In this document: positions 31,741-39,622 of the stretch, in pieces
Layout: the number at the start of each line of letters is the position of its first letter
How positions within the stretch are numbered: the stretch's first letter is position 1
Source of the DNA: Pseudonocardia humida
GTDB lineage: Bacteria; Actinomycetota; Actinomycetes; Mycobacteriales; Pseudonocardiaceae
Length of the DNA stretch: 43,446 nt
Direction of reading: 5' to 3'
NCBI RefSeq assembly: GCF_023898865.1
Contig: NZ_JAGSOV010000052.1
Location: forward strand, 1-43,446
Program-made: the position numbers and the translations under genes
Notes under the pieces: generated by a model
What the model was told of the DNA's origin: nothing
The model's database searches: none
The model's input: only the letters and a program-made list of their open reading frames with translations

Positions 31741-32667
31741 TCAGGTGAGGACGACTGCCAGCATCCGGGAGCGCTCGGGCAGCGCGGCGGCCACCGCGGT
31801 GAGCTCGTCGGGCCGGGTGGAGCGCGCGTCGAAGACGGCGACGACCGACGTCGGCGCGGAGTTCGTCGAGGCCGACGACAGCTGGACGCCGCGCCCGTTG
31901 ACCGCGGTGCGCAGCTCGTCGGCCTTGTCGCTCTGACCGGGTCCGATGGTGATGATGCGCAGCGGCAGGCCGCCGGCGCGCTGGAGCGCGCAGAGCCGGT
32001 CGGTGAGCGCGGGGTCCTTGCCGTCGAGGATGGCCACGGTCGGGCGGCCCGCCCGGCTCATCGCGGTGTGGACCTCGTGCACGTCGGTGCCCGGGGGCCG
32101 GATGCGGCGCAGCGCGGCGTAGGTGGCCGCCCCGACGACGAGCGCCGCGACCAGCCCGATGCCGCCGACGGTCGGGATCGACGTGTCGACCCGCACGACC
32201 TGGGGCTCGGCGTCCAGCGGCTCGAGGCGGGCGGCCGGCTGCAGGATGTCGGTCGCCACGAGGGCCCCGACGAGGGCAGTGGCCAGCCTGCCCGCCTGGT
32301 CGGGATCGCCGGCGCGGACGGTGAGCTTGGCCACCCCGGCCCCGGGCACCAGGGTCACCTCGACCTGGGAGGCGAGCTCGTCGGCGGTGGGTCCGCCGGG
32401 CACGGCGTCGGCCGCGGCCTGCAGGACCGACGAGCTGACCGCGAGGTCGGGCAGCGCGGGCAGGCCCAGCGCCACGACCTCGCCGAACTGACCCGCGGCG
32501 TCGGGGTTCTCGACGCTGGCCGCGGCCGGCCTGGCGATGAGGCTGTTCTGGGCGGCGAAGACCGCGGGCCGGTTGAGCAGCAGCGCGACGACGACGGCTC
32601 CGACGGCGAGCCCGCAGATCGAGGCGAGAGCAAGAACACGCAAGCGGCGTGCGCGCAGGCGGTTCAC
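31741..32667 (-). CDS. Wzz-like polysaccharide co-polymerase with degenerate kinase-like tail
   Basis: This 308-aa protein has TM1 (about 10-31), an extracytoplasmic domain (32-165) and TM2 (166-186), then a cytoplasmic tail of about 120 residues. The layout is that of chain-length regulators fused to a tyrosine kinase. The tail keeps the strand order of a BY-kinase Rossmann fold (VAILDGKDP, PLRIITIGP, SVVAVFDARSTRPDELTAVAAALP, MLAVVLT) but has no Walker A lysine motif. It is a clear paralogue of residues 370-671 of the fused gene at 36191 (FGEVVALGLPALPDL versus FGEVVQLGMPAVNEL). Start GTG 32667 has no visible ribosome site, so the start is uncertain. Confidence 0.75.
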   Translation of the reverse strand: MNRLRARRLRVLALASICGLAVGAVVVALLLNRPAVFAAQNSLIARPAAASVENPDAAGQFGEVVALGLPALPDLAVSSSVLQAAADAVPGGPTADELASQVEVTLVPGAGVAKLTVRAGDPDQAGRLATALVGALVATDILQPAARLEPLDAEPQVVRVDTSIPTVGGIGLVAALVVGAATYAALRRIRPPGTDVHEVHTAMSRAGRPTVAILDGKDPALTDRLCALQRAGGLPLRIITIGPGQSDKADELRTAVNGRGVQLSSASTNSAPTSVVAVFDARSTRPDELTAVAAALPERSRMLAVVLT

Positions 32668-32888
32668 CTGATCGGTGTAGTGGCTAGGTGTTCAGGCATG
32701 GCGTCCCCCACCATAGAGGTCGCTGCCGAACCGATCTCGACCACGGTGCGTACCGCCGTTCGGTCGTAAGTGTCACACCTATTCGCCACCAGTGGGCTAA
32801 CAAGGACGGTAGGCGTGACGACGTACCTTCACGGCGCGCGCATCGCGCAGCCCGCCATCTTCACGGCCCGGGGGAGGCCCCAGCGGTA
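32668..32888. promoter_or_regulatory. Divergent intergenic region (221 bp)
   Basis: This separates the minus-strand Wzz-like gene from the long plus-strand polysaccharide operon. It must hold promoters in both directions, but I cannot assign convincing -35/-10 pairs. GGGGGAGG lies 11 bases before the ATG at 32889. No open frame with good codon use is present. Confidence 0.4.
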
Positions 32889-33866
32889 ATGAGCTACCTG
32901 ATCCTGATCGTCTCCGTACTCGCCTACGCGACCGGAATCGTGGCGCAGTCCTACGCCGCGCGCCAGACCGAACAACGATCGGGTGTCGATCCCGGCCTGC
33001 TGGTCAGACTGGCCGGCCAGAAGGTGTACCTGTTCGGCTTCGCCTCCCAGGTGGTCGGCTTCGGCCTGGCCTTCCTGGCCCGTGCCGACCTGCCCCTGTT
33101 CCTGGTGCAGGCCGCGTCCACCTCGGCGGTCGGCGTGGCCACGCTCATCGGCGTGCTGGTCCTGGGCTGGCGCCCCCGCCCGATCGAGCTGGGCATCCTG
33201 GTGGTGCTGGCCATCGGACTGATCATGCTGGTGTCCGCGGCCGAGCCGGGGGTCGCCCGGGAGATGCCCACCGCCGTCGCCTGGATGCTGGTCGGCACCG
33301 TCGTGCTGGTCGCGCTCGCGGCCATCCCGGTCGGCAAGCTGAACGGCTCCACCGGCGCGGTCGCGCACGGCGTGCTGGCCGGTGTGGCGTTCGCGGTGCT
33401 GGCCATCGCCAGCCGCCCGCTGGCCGCGGGTCCGCTGCTGGAGATCCCGCTGCAGCCGCTGTTCTACCTGGTCGTGGTGTCCGCGCTGGTCGGGCAGTGG
33501 CTGCTGGCCGCGGCGCTGCAGCGCGGCTCGGCGCCGGCCGCGGCGGCCTCCATGGACGCGGTGACCGCGGTCGTCTCCTCGATCGTCGGGCTCACCGTGC
33601 TCGGCGACCAGATCGTCGCCGGCCAGGGCGCGTGGGTCGCGGTCGGGCTCGTCCTGGTGGTGCTGGCAGTGATCGGCTTCGGGCTGTTCTCCAGCCAGCA
33701 CACCGCCGCGCCCGCCGGCGCGGCCGGGGCCACCGCCCCGGTCCCGGCGGCCGGCACCGAGGCGGCGATCGTGGAGGAGGCCGTCCAGGACGCCGCCCAC
33801 GAGGCCGTGGGAGCGGAGCCGGCCGGGCCGGCCGAGCCCCGGCCCGGAGGAGCACGCGGCCGGTGA
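32889..33866 (+). CDS. DMT/EamA-like integral membrane protein
   Basis: This 325-aa protein has nine or ten predicted membrane helices in two similar halves, as in drug/metabolite transporter proteins, and a hydrophilic Ala/Pro/Glu-rich C-terminal tail of about 50 residues. LFLVQAASTSAVGVATLIGVLVLGWRPRPIELGILVVLAIGLIML and the second-half LQRGSAPAAAASMDAVTAVVSSIVGLTVLGDQI are the EamA-like repeats. In sugar loci such proteins can flip small lipid-linked precursors, but that is a guess. It is the first gene of the plus-strand operon. The next gene's GTG overlaps its stop (GTGA). Confidence 0.75.
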   Translation: MSYLILIVSVLAYATGIVAQSYAARQTEQRSGVDPGLLVRLAGQKVYLFGFASQVVGFGLAFLARADLPLFLVQAASTSAVGVATLIGVLVLGWRPRPIELGILVVLAIGLIMLVSAAEPGVAREMPTAVAWMLVGTVVLVALAAIPVGKLNGSTGAVAHGVLAGVAFAVLAIASRPLAAGPLLEIPLQPLFYLVVVSALVGQWLLAAALQRGSAPAAAASMDAVTAVVSSIVGLTVLGDQIVAGQGAWVAVGLVLVVLAVIGFGLFSSQHTAAPAGAAGATAPVPAAGTEAAIVEEAVQDAAHEAVGAEPAGPAEPRPGGARGR

Positions 33867-34846
33867 ACGCACGACCCACCGCGAGCGTCTCGGTCGACCT
33901 CGACAACCTCTGGTCCTACCTGCGCACCCACGGCGACCCGGGGTGGGAGGCGATGCCGAGCTTCATCGCCCCGGCCACCGAGCGCCTGCTCGACCTGCTG
34001 GGGCGCCACCGGCTCACCGCCACCGTCTTCGTCGTCGGCGCCGACGCCGAGCGCGAGGACGGGGCCAAGGCGGTCGCCGAGATCGTCGCGGCGGGCCACG
34101 AGGTCGCCAACCACTCCTACCTGCACCAGCCCTGGCTGCACCGGTTCTCGCGGGCCCAGCTCGACGACGAGCTGGCCCGCACCGAGGAGGCGCTGGTGGC
34201 CGCCGGGGCGCCGAAGCCGGTCGGGTTCCGCGGCCCGGGCTTCAGCCTGACCAGGCAGATGCTCGCGCTGCTCGACGAGCGCGGGTACCGCTACGACGCC
34301 ACCACGCTGCCCACCTGGATCGGCCCCCTCGCGCGGGCCTACCACGATCGCTCGGCCACGGCGGCCGCCGACGGCGCCGTCCGCCCCGGTGAGGCCGAGC
34401 CGGGCGACCTGTTCGGCCCGGTCTCGGACGTGATGGCGCCCATCCGGCCCTACCGCTGGGAGGGCGCGGGCGGGATGGTCGAGCTGCCGGTGACGACGAT
34501 GCCGCTGCTGCGGGTGCCGATCCACGGCTCGTACCTGCTGCAGCTGCACCAGGTCTCGCCGCGCGTGGCGCGGGCGTACTTCGCCACCGCGCTGCGGCTG
34601 TGCCGGCTGCGCGGGGTGCAACCGTCGCTGCTGCTGCACCCGACCGACGTGCTGGACCTGGGGGAGGCACCCGGCATGGAGTTCTTCCCGGGCATGGGGG
34701 TGCCCGGAGCTGAGAAGGCCGCGCTGATGGATCGGGCGCTCACGGCGCTGTGCCGCGCGTTCGACGTGGTCGGCACGGGCGTGCACGCCGAGCGCGTCGC
34801 CGCCTCGGTGTCGCGGACCCGCGCGATAGGCAGGTTGAAGCGTTGA
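33863..34846 (+). CDS. Polysaccharide deacetylase-family protein
   Basis: This 327-aa NodB-homology protein has the catalytic/metal Asp in VDLDN (Asp12, Asp14), TVFVVGADAE, and the H-x3-H metal pair in ANHSYLHQP (His84, His88). The arginine motif GFRGPGFS and a C-terminal LLLHPTD histidine complete the CE4-type set. It has no signal peptide, so it probably acts on cytoplasmic or membrane-bound sugar intermediates. N-deacetylation of a GlcNAc or ManNAc unit would fit with wecB. Start GTG 33863 overlaps the previous stop; GGAGGAG is 11 bases upstream. Its stop codon is the first triplet of linker copy A. Confidence 0.88.
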   Translation: MNARPTASVSVDLDNLWSYLRTHGDPGWEAMPSFIAPATERLLDLLGRHRLTATVFVVGADAEREDGAKAVAEIVAAGHEVANHSYLHQPWLHRFSRAQLDDELARTEEALVAAGAPKPVGFRGPGFSLTRQMLALLDERGYRYDATTLPTWIGPLARAYHDRSATAAADGAVRPGEAEPGDLFGPVSDVMAPIRPYRWEGAGGMVELPVTTMPLLRVPIHGSYLLQLHQVSPRVARAYFATALRLCRLRGVQPSLLLHPTDVLDLGEAPGMEFFPGMGVPGAEKAALMDRALTALCRAFDVVGTGVHAERVAASVSRTRAIGRLKR

Positions 34847-34922
34847 GCGAGCGTGCGAGCGGATCATCCAGCACAGTGCCTTTGCGCGAAGCGCCGACCG
34901 AGCGCAGCGAGGGAGAGCGATG
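34844..34922 (+). repeat. MIRU-like operon linker (copy A)
   Basis: This 79-bp spacer begins with the deacetylase stop (TGAGCGAGCGTGCGAGCGG) and continues ATCATCCAGCACAG, AAGCGCCGACCGAGCGC and AGCGAGGGAGAGCGATG, where ATG starts the next gene. It shares long identical blocks with copy B (12077-12172) and its ends with copies C and D. It carries the downstream ribosome site. Confidence 0.75.
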
Positions 34923-36194
34923 AGCATCGCGACGGGGCTCGCGACGAGGGCCCGCAGCGCGGTCGGCCTCAGCTCCGTCGCGGTGCTCGACCCCGCCCGG
35001 CCCAAGCGCACCTCGCCCGACATCCACCTGCTGCGCGTCGCGGCGTGCGCGGTGGTCGGGCTGGCGCCCGTCGAGGGCTACCTCATCGACGTCCAGCCCG
35101 ACCTGGCGAAGCTGCCCGCGGTGGTCTTCGTCGTGGCCTGGCTGATCGTGCGCGTCCACGTCAAGGCCATCGGCAGGCTGCACGCCGCGCAGGTGGTGCT
35201 GGCCGGGCTGGCCGCGGTCATCCTGGCCTCCTACGCGGTGCACCTCGAGGAGCCCTACGCCGGCGAGTACGTGCAGCGCTGGCTGCCGTTCCTGGTGCTG
35301 TCCGCGCTGCTGGTCGACGTCATCGGCCGCGAGGTGCCGATGCGCGCGGTGCTGGCCTCGGCCGTGGCCGGGGCCACCTGGGCGGCCATCGGCGCGCTGC
35401 AGAGCGTGCTGGTCGACGGCGAGACGCGTGCGTCCGGCCCGCTGGACGACCCCAACGACCTGGCCTGCGTGCTGGTCACCGCGCTGCCGCTGCTGCTGGC
35501 GCTGATCCCACCGCCGCGACCAGGCAGGCGCGTGCACCCGATGGCGCTGGTGGCGCTGGTGGTGGCCGCGGTGCTGGCGATCGGGGCCGCGGTGACGCTG
35601 TCGCGCGGCGCCGGTTTCGCGCTGGCCGCGGCGGTGGTCTACCTGGCGGTGCGCCGGGCCGTGCCGGTGCGGGTGATGGTCGGCGCCGGGGTGCTGGTGG
35701 CCCTGGGTGCCGCCCTGCTCGTCGTGCTGGCCCCGGAGACGGTCGACCGGGCCATCGGCGAGAAGGTGCACATCGCCGGCGAGAACATCGACACCCGGGA
35801 GCTGCGCTGGCAGGCCGCCGCCCGGATGCTGGCCGAGAACCCGGTGCTCGGCGTCGGGCCCGGCGGCTTCCGCTCGGAGTACGCGGCCGCGTCCGGGGTG
35901 GCCGAGCTGGCCGAGCAGACGCCGGTGGCGCACTCGATGTACCTCGAGGTGGCCGCCGAGTTCGGGGTGCCGGGGCTGGTGCTGTTCCTGGCCTTCATCG
36001 CGTGCGGCTTCGTGGCCTCCGAGCGCGCGCTGCGCATCGGGGCGGACCGGCAGCTGGTGCTGGCCTCGCAGGCCGCGCTGGTCGCGGTGCTGGTCGCCTC
36101 GATCTTCTTGTCAGAGCAGTACTACTTGTCGATGTGGGCCCTGGTCGCCGCCATGTGCGGCCTGGAGCTCCGCATGCGGAGGGATGGTCGGTGA
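34920..36194 (+). CDS. O-antigen ligase/polymerase family membrane protein (Wzy-type)
   Basis: This 424-aa protein has 10-12 membrane helices and the Wzy_C/O-antigen ligase motifs: LDDPNDLACVLVTALPLLLALIP, AVTLSRGAGFALAAAVVYLAV, the large loop with LRWQAAARMLAENPVLGVGPGGFRSEYA, and PVAHSMYLEVAAEFGVPGLVLFLAFI. It either polymerises lipid-linked repeat units or ligates the chain to an acceptor. Polymerase is favoured because a flippase and Wzz-like proteins are in the same locus. ATG 34920 lies at the end of linker copy A with GGGAGAG upstream. Its stop overlaps the next GTG start (GTGA). Confidence 0.88.
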   Translation: MSIATGLATRARSAVGLSSVAVLDPARPKRTSPDIHLLRVAACAVVGLAPVEGYLIDVQPDLAKLPAVVFVVAWLIVRVHVKAIGRLHAAQVVLAGLAAVILASYAVHLEEPYAGEYVQRWLPFLVLSALLVDVIGREVPMRAVLASAVAGATWAAIGALQSVLVDGETRASGPLDDPNDLACVLVTALPLLLALIPPPRPGRRVHPMALVALVVAAVLAIGAAVTLSRGAGFALAAAVVYLAVRRAVPVRVMVGAGVLVALGAALLVVLAPETVDRAIGEKVHIAGENIDTRELRWQAAARMLAENPVLGVGPGGFRSEYAAASGVAELAEQTPVAHSMYLEVAAEFGVPGLVLFLAFIACGFVASERALRIGADRQLVLASQAALVAVLVASIFLSEQYYLSMWALVAAMCGLELRMRRDGR

Positions 36195-38206
36195 GTCCAA
36201 CGGTCCGGGTGCTGCACGTGATCAGCGAGATGGGCGTCGGTGGCGCCGAGTCGCTGGTGTGCGAGCTGGTGCGGAGGGGACGGTCGCGCGGCTGGATCTC
36301 CTCGGTGGCCAGTGCGGGGGGCGTGCGCGCCGACGAGCTGGCCGCCGAGGGGGTGGCCATCTTCCCGGTGCCCATGGCGCGCCGCTCCGCGAGCGGTGTC
36401 GCGCGCGCCGCGCTGGCCACGCACCTCGCGGTGCGCAAGGCGCAGCCCGACGTCGTCATCGCGCACAACGTCGGGGCCACGGTGGTGGCCCGGCTGGCCG
36501 TCGGCCGCCGCATCCCGGTGATCACCGTCTTCCACGGGGTCGCCGAGGAGGACTACCCGCGCGCGGCGCAGCTGCTGCGCCGCGCGGACACCGTCGTCGC
36601 GGTCTCGGCGGCGATCGCCGGGCGGCTGCGGGAGAACGGCCTGCAGGAGCCGACGCCGATCGTGATCCGCAACGCCGTGTCGCCGCGCCGGTCGCCCCCG
36701 CGCGACGAGTCGCGCAAGGCGCTCGACATCCCGCCCGACGCACCCGTCGTGCTGTGCATGGCGCGGCTGGTCCCGCAGAAGCGCCACGACGTGCTGCTCG
36801 ACGCGTGGGCCCGGATGGACCCGAAGCTGCGCGCGGAGAAGGGCGCGCTGCTGCTGCTCGCCGGCGACGGCCCCGACCGCGAGGCGCTGCGGAAGCGCGC
36901 CGAGGACCTGGGCGTCAGCGGCTCGGTGCGGTTCCTGGGCCAGCGCGACGACATCCCCGAGCTGCTCAGCGCGGCCGACGTCAACGTGCTCACCAGCGAC
37001 TGGGAGGGCCTGCCCATCTCGGTGCTGGAGGCGCTGGCGGCCGGGGTGCCGGTGGTGGCCAGCAACGTCGACGGGCTGTCCGAGGTGCTCGCCCACGGCG
37101 GCGGCCGGCTGGTCCCGCCCGGCGACCCGGCGGCCGTGGCCGAGGCGCTGGAGCGGCTGCTGGCCGACCCGACCCAGCTCGCGGCCATGGGCCGGGCCGG
37201 GCGGCAGACCGTCGCCCGGCACTACGACCCGCTGGCCATGGCCGACCGCTACGGCGAGCTGTTCGAGCGGGTGCACGCGGTCGGTCGGCGGCGCTCGCGC
37301 ACGATGGTCACCGCGCTGCTCACCGGGCTGGCCGCGCTGCTGGTCGGCGGCGTCACGTTCGGCATCATCGCCGCGCAGCCGCCCGCCTACCAGGCGCGGA
37401 TCGGCCTGGTCGCCGGTCCGGTGACACCCGGGCCGGACACGCCGACGTCGCAGGCCAGCTTCGGCGAGGTCGTGCAGCTGGGCATGCCCGCGGTGAACGA
37501 GCTGGTCCGCGCCCCGAGCGTGCTGGCCGGGGCGGTCGGCGCGGTCGACCCGCCCGCCGACCCGGAGGCACTGGCCGACGCGATCGCGGTCGAGTACATC
37601 CCGGAGACCGGGGTCGCCCGCATCACCGTGGTCGCCGGCACCCCGGACGGCGCCGACGCGCTGGCCATGCGCGTGGCGCAGGGCGTCGTGGACGCCGACG
37701 TGCTGGCGCCGGTGGCCCGGCTGCGGACCCTGGACGAGCACGCCGACGTCCGCCAGGCCGCACCGGACCGGCTGCTGGCCACCGGGCTGGCGCTGACCGC
37801 GGCCTCGGTGGCCGCCGTGGGCGTGCTGGCCCTGCGCAGGCTGACCCGCCCGACCGTCTCGCGGCGGTCGCGGCTGTCCGACGCGCTCACCCTGGCGGGC
37901 GCGTCCCGCCCGGTCACGGTGCTCGACATGGCCGACCCCGACCTCGTGGCCCGGCTGACGGTGCTGCAGAACGCCTCGACCCGGCCGCTGCGGTTGATCG
38001 GCACGGCTCCCGGCGACGCGCACCGGGTGCGGTCGCTGACCGGGGAGCTGCGCGCCTCCGGGGCGGTGATGCAGGTCAACGGGCACGCCGGCGACGCCGC
38101 GGTCGTCGCCCTGCTGGACGGCAACCGCACCGGTCCCGACGACGTGACGGCGGCCGTGGCCGCCTTGCCCGACGCCTCGGCGCTCATCGCGGTGGTGATC
38201 ACATGA
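36191..38206 (+). CDS. Fused GT4 glycosyltransferase and Wzz-like co-polymerase
   Basis: This is one uninterrupted 671-codon frame. Residues 1-362 form a complete GT-B family 4 glycosyltransferase: GVGGAESLVCELVRRG, FHGVAEEDYPR, CMARLVPQKRHDVLLDAW, LLLAGDGPDREALR, and the E-x7-E motif EGLPISVLE (Glu272, Glu280). Residues 372-395 are a membrane helix, 396-527 an extracytoplasmic domain, 528-548 a second helix, and 549-671 a cytoplasmic tail lacking Walker A. The second part matches the stand-alone Wzz-like gene at 31741 throughout. Start GTG 36191 overlaps the previous stop and has GGAGGGA upstream. The next gene starts inside its stop (ATGA). A sequencing error removing a stop is the main alternative. 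Confidence 0.85.
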   Translation: MSPTVRVLHVISEMGVGGAESLVCELVRRGRSRGWISSVASAGGVRADELAAEGVAIFPVPMARRSASGVARAALATHLAVRKAQPDVVIAHNVGATVVARLAVGRRIPVITVFHGVAEEDYPRAAQLLRRADTVVAVSAAIAGRLRENGLQEPTPIVIRNAVSPRRSPPRDESRKALDIPPDAPVVLCMARLVPQKRHDVLLDAWARMDPKLRAEKGALLLLAGDGPDREALRKRAEDLGVSGSVRFLGQRDDIPELLSAADVNVLTSDWEGLPISVLEALAAGVPVVASNVDGLSEVLAHGGGRLVPPGDPAAVAEALERLLADPTQLAAMGRAGRQTVARHYDPLAMADRYGELFERVHAVGRRRSRTMVTALLTGLAALLVGGVTFGIIAAQPPAYQARIGLVAGPVTPGPDTPTSQASFGEVVQLGMPAVNELVRAPSVLAGAVGAVDPPADPEALADAIAVEYIPETGVARITVVAGTPDGADALAMRVAQGVVDADVLAPVARLRTLDEHADVRQAAPDRLLATGLALTAASVAAVGVLALRRLTRPTVSRRSRLSDALTLAGASRPVTVLDMADPDLVARLTVLQNASTRPLRLIGTAPGDAHRVRSLTGELRASGAVMQVNGHAGDAAVVALLDGNRTGPDDVTAAVAALPDASALIAVVIT

Positions 38207-39546
38207 GCTCGAACACGGAGACGAACCCCGGCCTGCGGCGGGCCGCTCCCGGCGGTGGCCGGCGGGTGCCGGTCGCGCTGGTCGTGACGGTGCTGGCCGG
38301 GCTGGCCGCGGTGGCGGGCGGGCTGCGCGCGCTGCTGCCCGCGCTGCAGGTCGAGCAGCCGACCGCGGCCAACAAGGCGCTGGTCCAGATGCAGGACTTC
38401 CGGGACGCGCTGTACTACCCGGTCCAGGAGTTCCTGGCCGGGCGCGACCCGTACCTGCCGCAGGCCATGCTGGACAACTGGCCGGTGCGCCAGACGTTCA
38501 ACCTGTACCAGCCCTACCACCTGGTGCTGCACATGCCGTTCGGCGCGCTGCCGTACAAGACGGGCGCGGTCGCGTTCACGCTGGTGCTGCTGGTGCTGAC
38601 GATCGTGCTGGCGGTGCTGGCCGCGATCGAGCTGCGCCGGTTCGTGCCGGTGCCCGTGCTGACCGGCGCCGCGGTCATCTCGGCGCTGCTGCTGTCGAGC
38701 CAGCTGGGCAAGGCCCAGCTCTACCTGGGCCAGATCAACCCGGAGATCGCGGTCGCCACGGCAGGCGCGCTGATGCTGCGCAAGAAGCACCCCGTGTGGG
38801 CGGCGGTGCTGGTCGGGCTGGCCTGGATCAAGCCCCAGTTCGGGGCCCCGCTGGTGGCGTTCCTGCTGGTGCGCGGCTCGTGGCGGGTGGCGCTGGGCGG
38901 CACCGGCATCGCCGCGGCGGCCAGCCTGCCGGTGGTCGGTGTGCTGGTCTCCAACGCCGGCGGCGTCGGCAACTTCATCGCCGACATCCGGGCCAACCTC
39001 GACTGGGCCGAGCAGACGGCCTACGGCGCGGTCGACTCGCCGGTCGCCGAGCGCGTCGACGTGGCCGCGGTGCTCTTCCGGACCACCGGGCTGCTGCCGC
39101 CGATGGCCGAACTGGTGACGCTGGTCGGGGTCATGGTCGTCGCGGCGCTGCTGGTCCGCGCGCTCGACCGCACCGGCGACGACGGCGACTCCGTGCTCGC
39201 CGACCTGCTCATCGGCCTGTCGATCACGATCGCGATCGTGCACCAGCCGGGCGACGTGCTGGTCGCGCTGCCCGCGGCGGCGGGCGCGGCCGGCTGGTGG
39301 TGGACCCGGCGCACCGAGCGCCCGGCGTGGCCGCTCCCGCTCGCGCTGGTGCTGTTCGCGTTCCCGTTCGCGCACCTGTTCGCGCTGGACACGGTGCTGC
39401 GTGGGCTGTTCGGTGAGCAGTTCGCGCTCACCGTCGACGGCATCGCCATCATCGCCGCCTGGCTGGTGCTGGTCGGCTACGTGGTCGTCCGTGTCCGCAA
39501 CACCGGCCGTCGGGGGACGCGCCAGGACGAGGTGGCTTCTTCGTGA
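38203..39546 (+). CDS. GT87-family polyprenyl-phosphate-dependent glycosyltransferase
   Basis: This 447-aa integral membrane protein has about ten helices. The first extracytoplasmic loop carries DFRDALYYPVQEFLAGRDPY (an acidic GT-C catalytic region) and FNLYQPYHLVLHMPFGALPY. Further on are SSQLGKAQLYLGQINPEIAVATAGALML and GLAWIKPQFGAPLVAFLLVRGSW, which are typical of DUF2029/GT87 mannosyltransferases. Such enzymes add sugars outside the membrane from polyprenyl-phosphate sugars. ATG 38203 overlaps the stop of the fused gene (ATGA). Its stop is the first triplet of linker copy C. Confidence 0.85.
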   Translation: MSSNTETNPGLRRAAPGGGRRVPVALVVTVLAGLAAVAGGLRALLPALQVEQPTAANKALVQMQDFRDALYYPVQEFLAGRDPYLPQAMLDNWPVRQTFNLYQPYHLVLHMPFGALPYKTGAVAFTLVLLVLTIVLAVLAAIELRRFVPVPVLTGAAVISALLLSSQLGKAQLYLGQINPEIAVATAGALMLRKKHPVWAAVLVGLAWIKPQFGAPLVAFLLVRGSWRVALGGTGIAAAASLPVVGVLVSNAGGVGNFIADIRANLDWAEQTAYGAVDSPVAERVDVAAVLFRTTGLLPPMAELVTLVGVMVVAALLVRALDRTGDDGDSVLADLLIGLSITIAIVHQPGDVLVALPAAAGAAGWWWTRRTERPAWPLPLALVLFAFPFAHLFALDTVLRGLFGEQFALTVDGIAIIAAWLVLVGYVVVRVRNTGRRGTRQDEVASS

Positions 39547-39622
39547 GCGAGCTCGCGAGCTCACCATCCAACGCAGCAGCCGCGCTCGCGCTGCCGACGA
39601 GCCTTGGCGAGGAGGCTGCGTG
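39544..39622 (+). repeat. MIRU-like operon linker (copy C)
   Basis: This 79-bp spacer, the same length as copy A, starts TGAGCGAGCTCGCGAGCTC at the upstream stop. It continues ACCATCCAACGCAGCA and GCTGCCGACGAGC, and ends GGCGAGGAGGCTGCGTGAGC, with GTG as the flippase start. It is the most diverged member in its 3' half but keeps the 5' block, the ACCATCCA block and the stop-to-start arrangement. Confidence 0.65.

Noticed and set aside
34853..36190. Upstream extension of the frame encoding the GT4-Wzz fusion
   Set aside because: It is out of frame with the O-antigen ligase gene, gives Arg/Gly/Ala-rich sequence with no domain, and the GTG at 36191 has a good ribosome site and starts at the GT fold.
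37304..38206. Separate Wzz-like gene starting at the internal ATG 37304
   Set aside because: The upstream glycosyltransferase would then have no stop codon, and no ribosome site precedes this ATG; a single fused protein explains the frame better.
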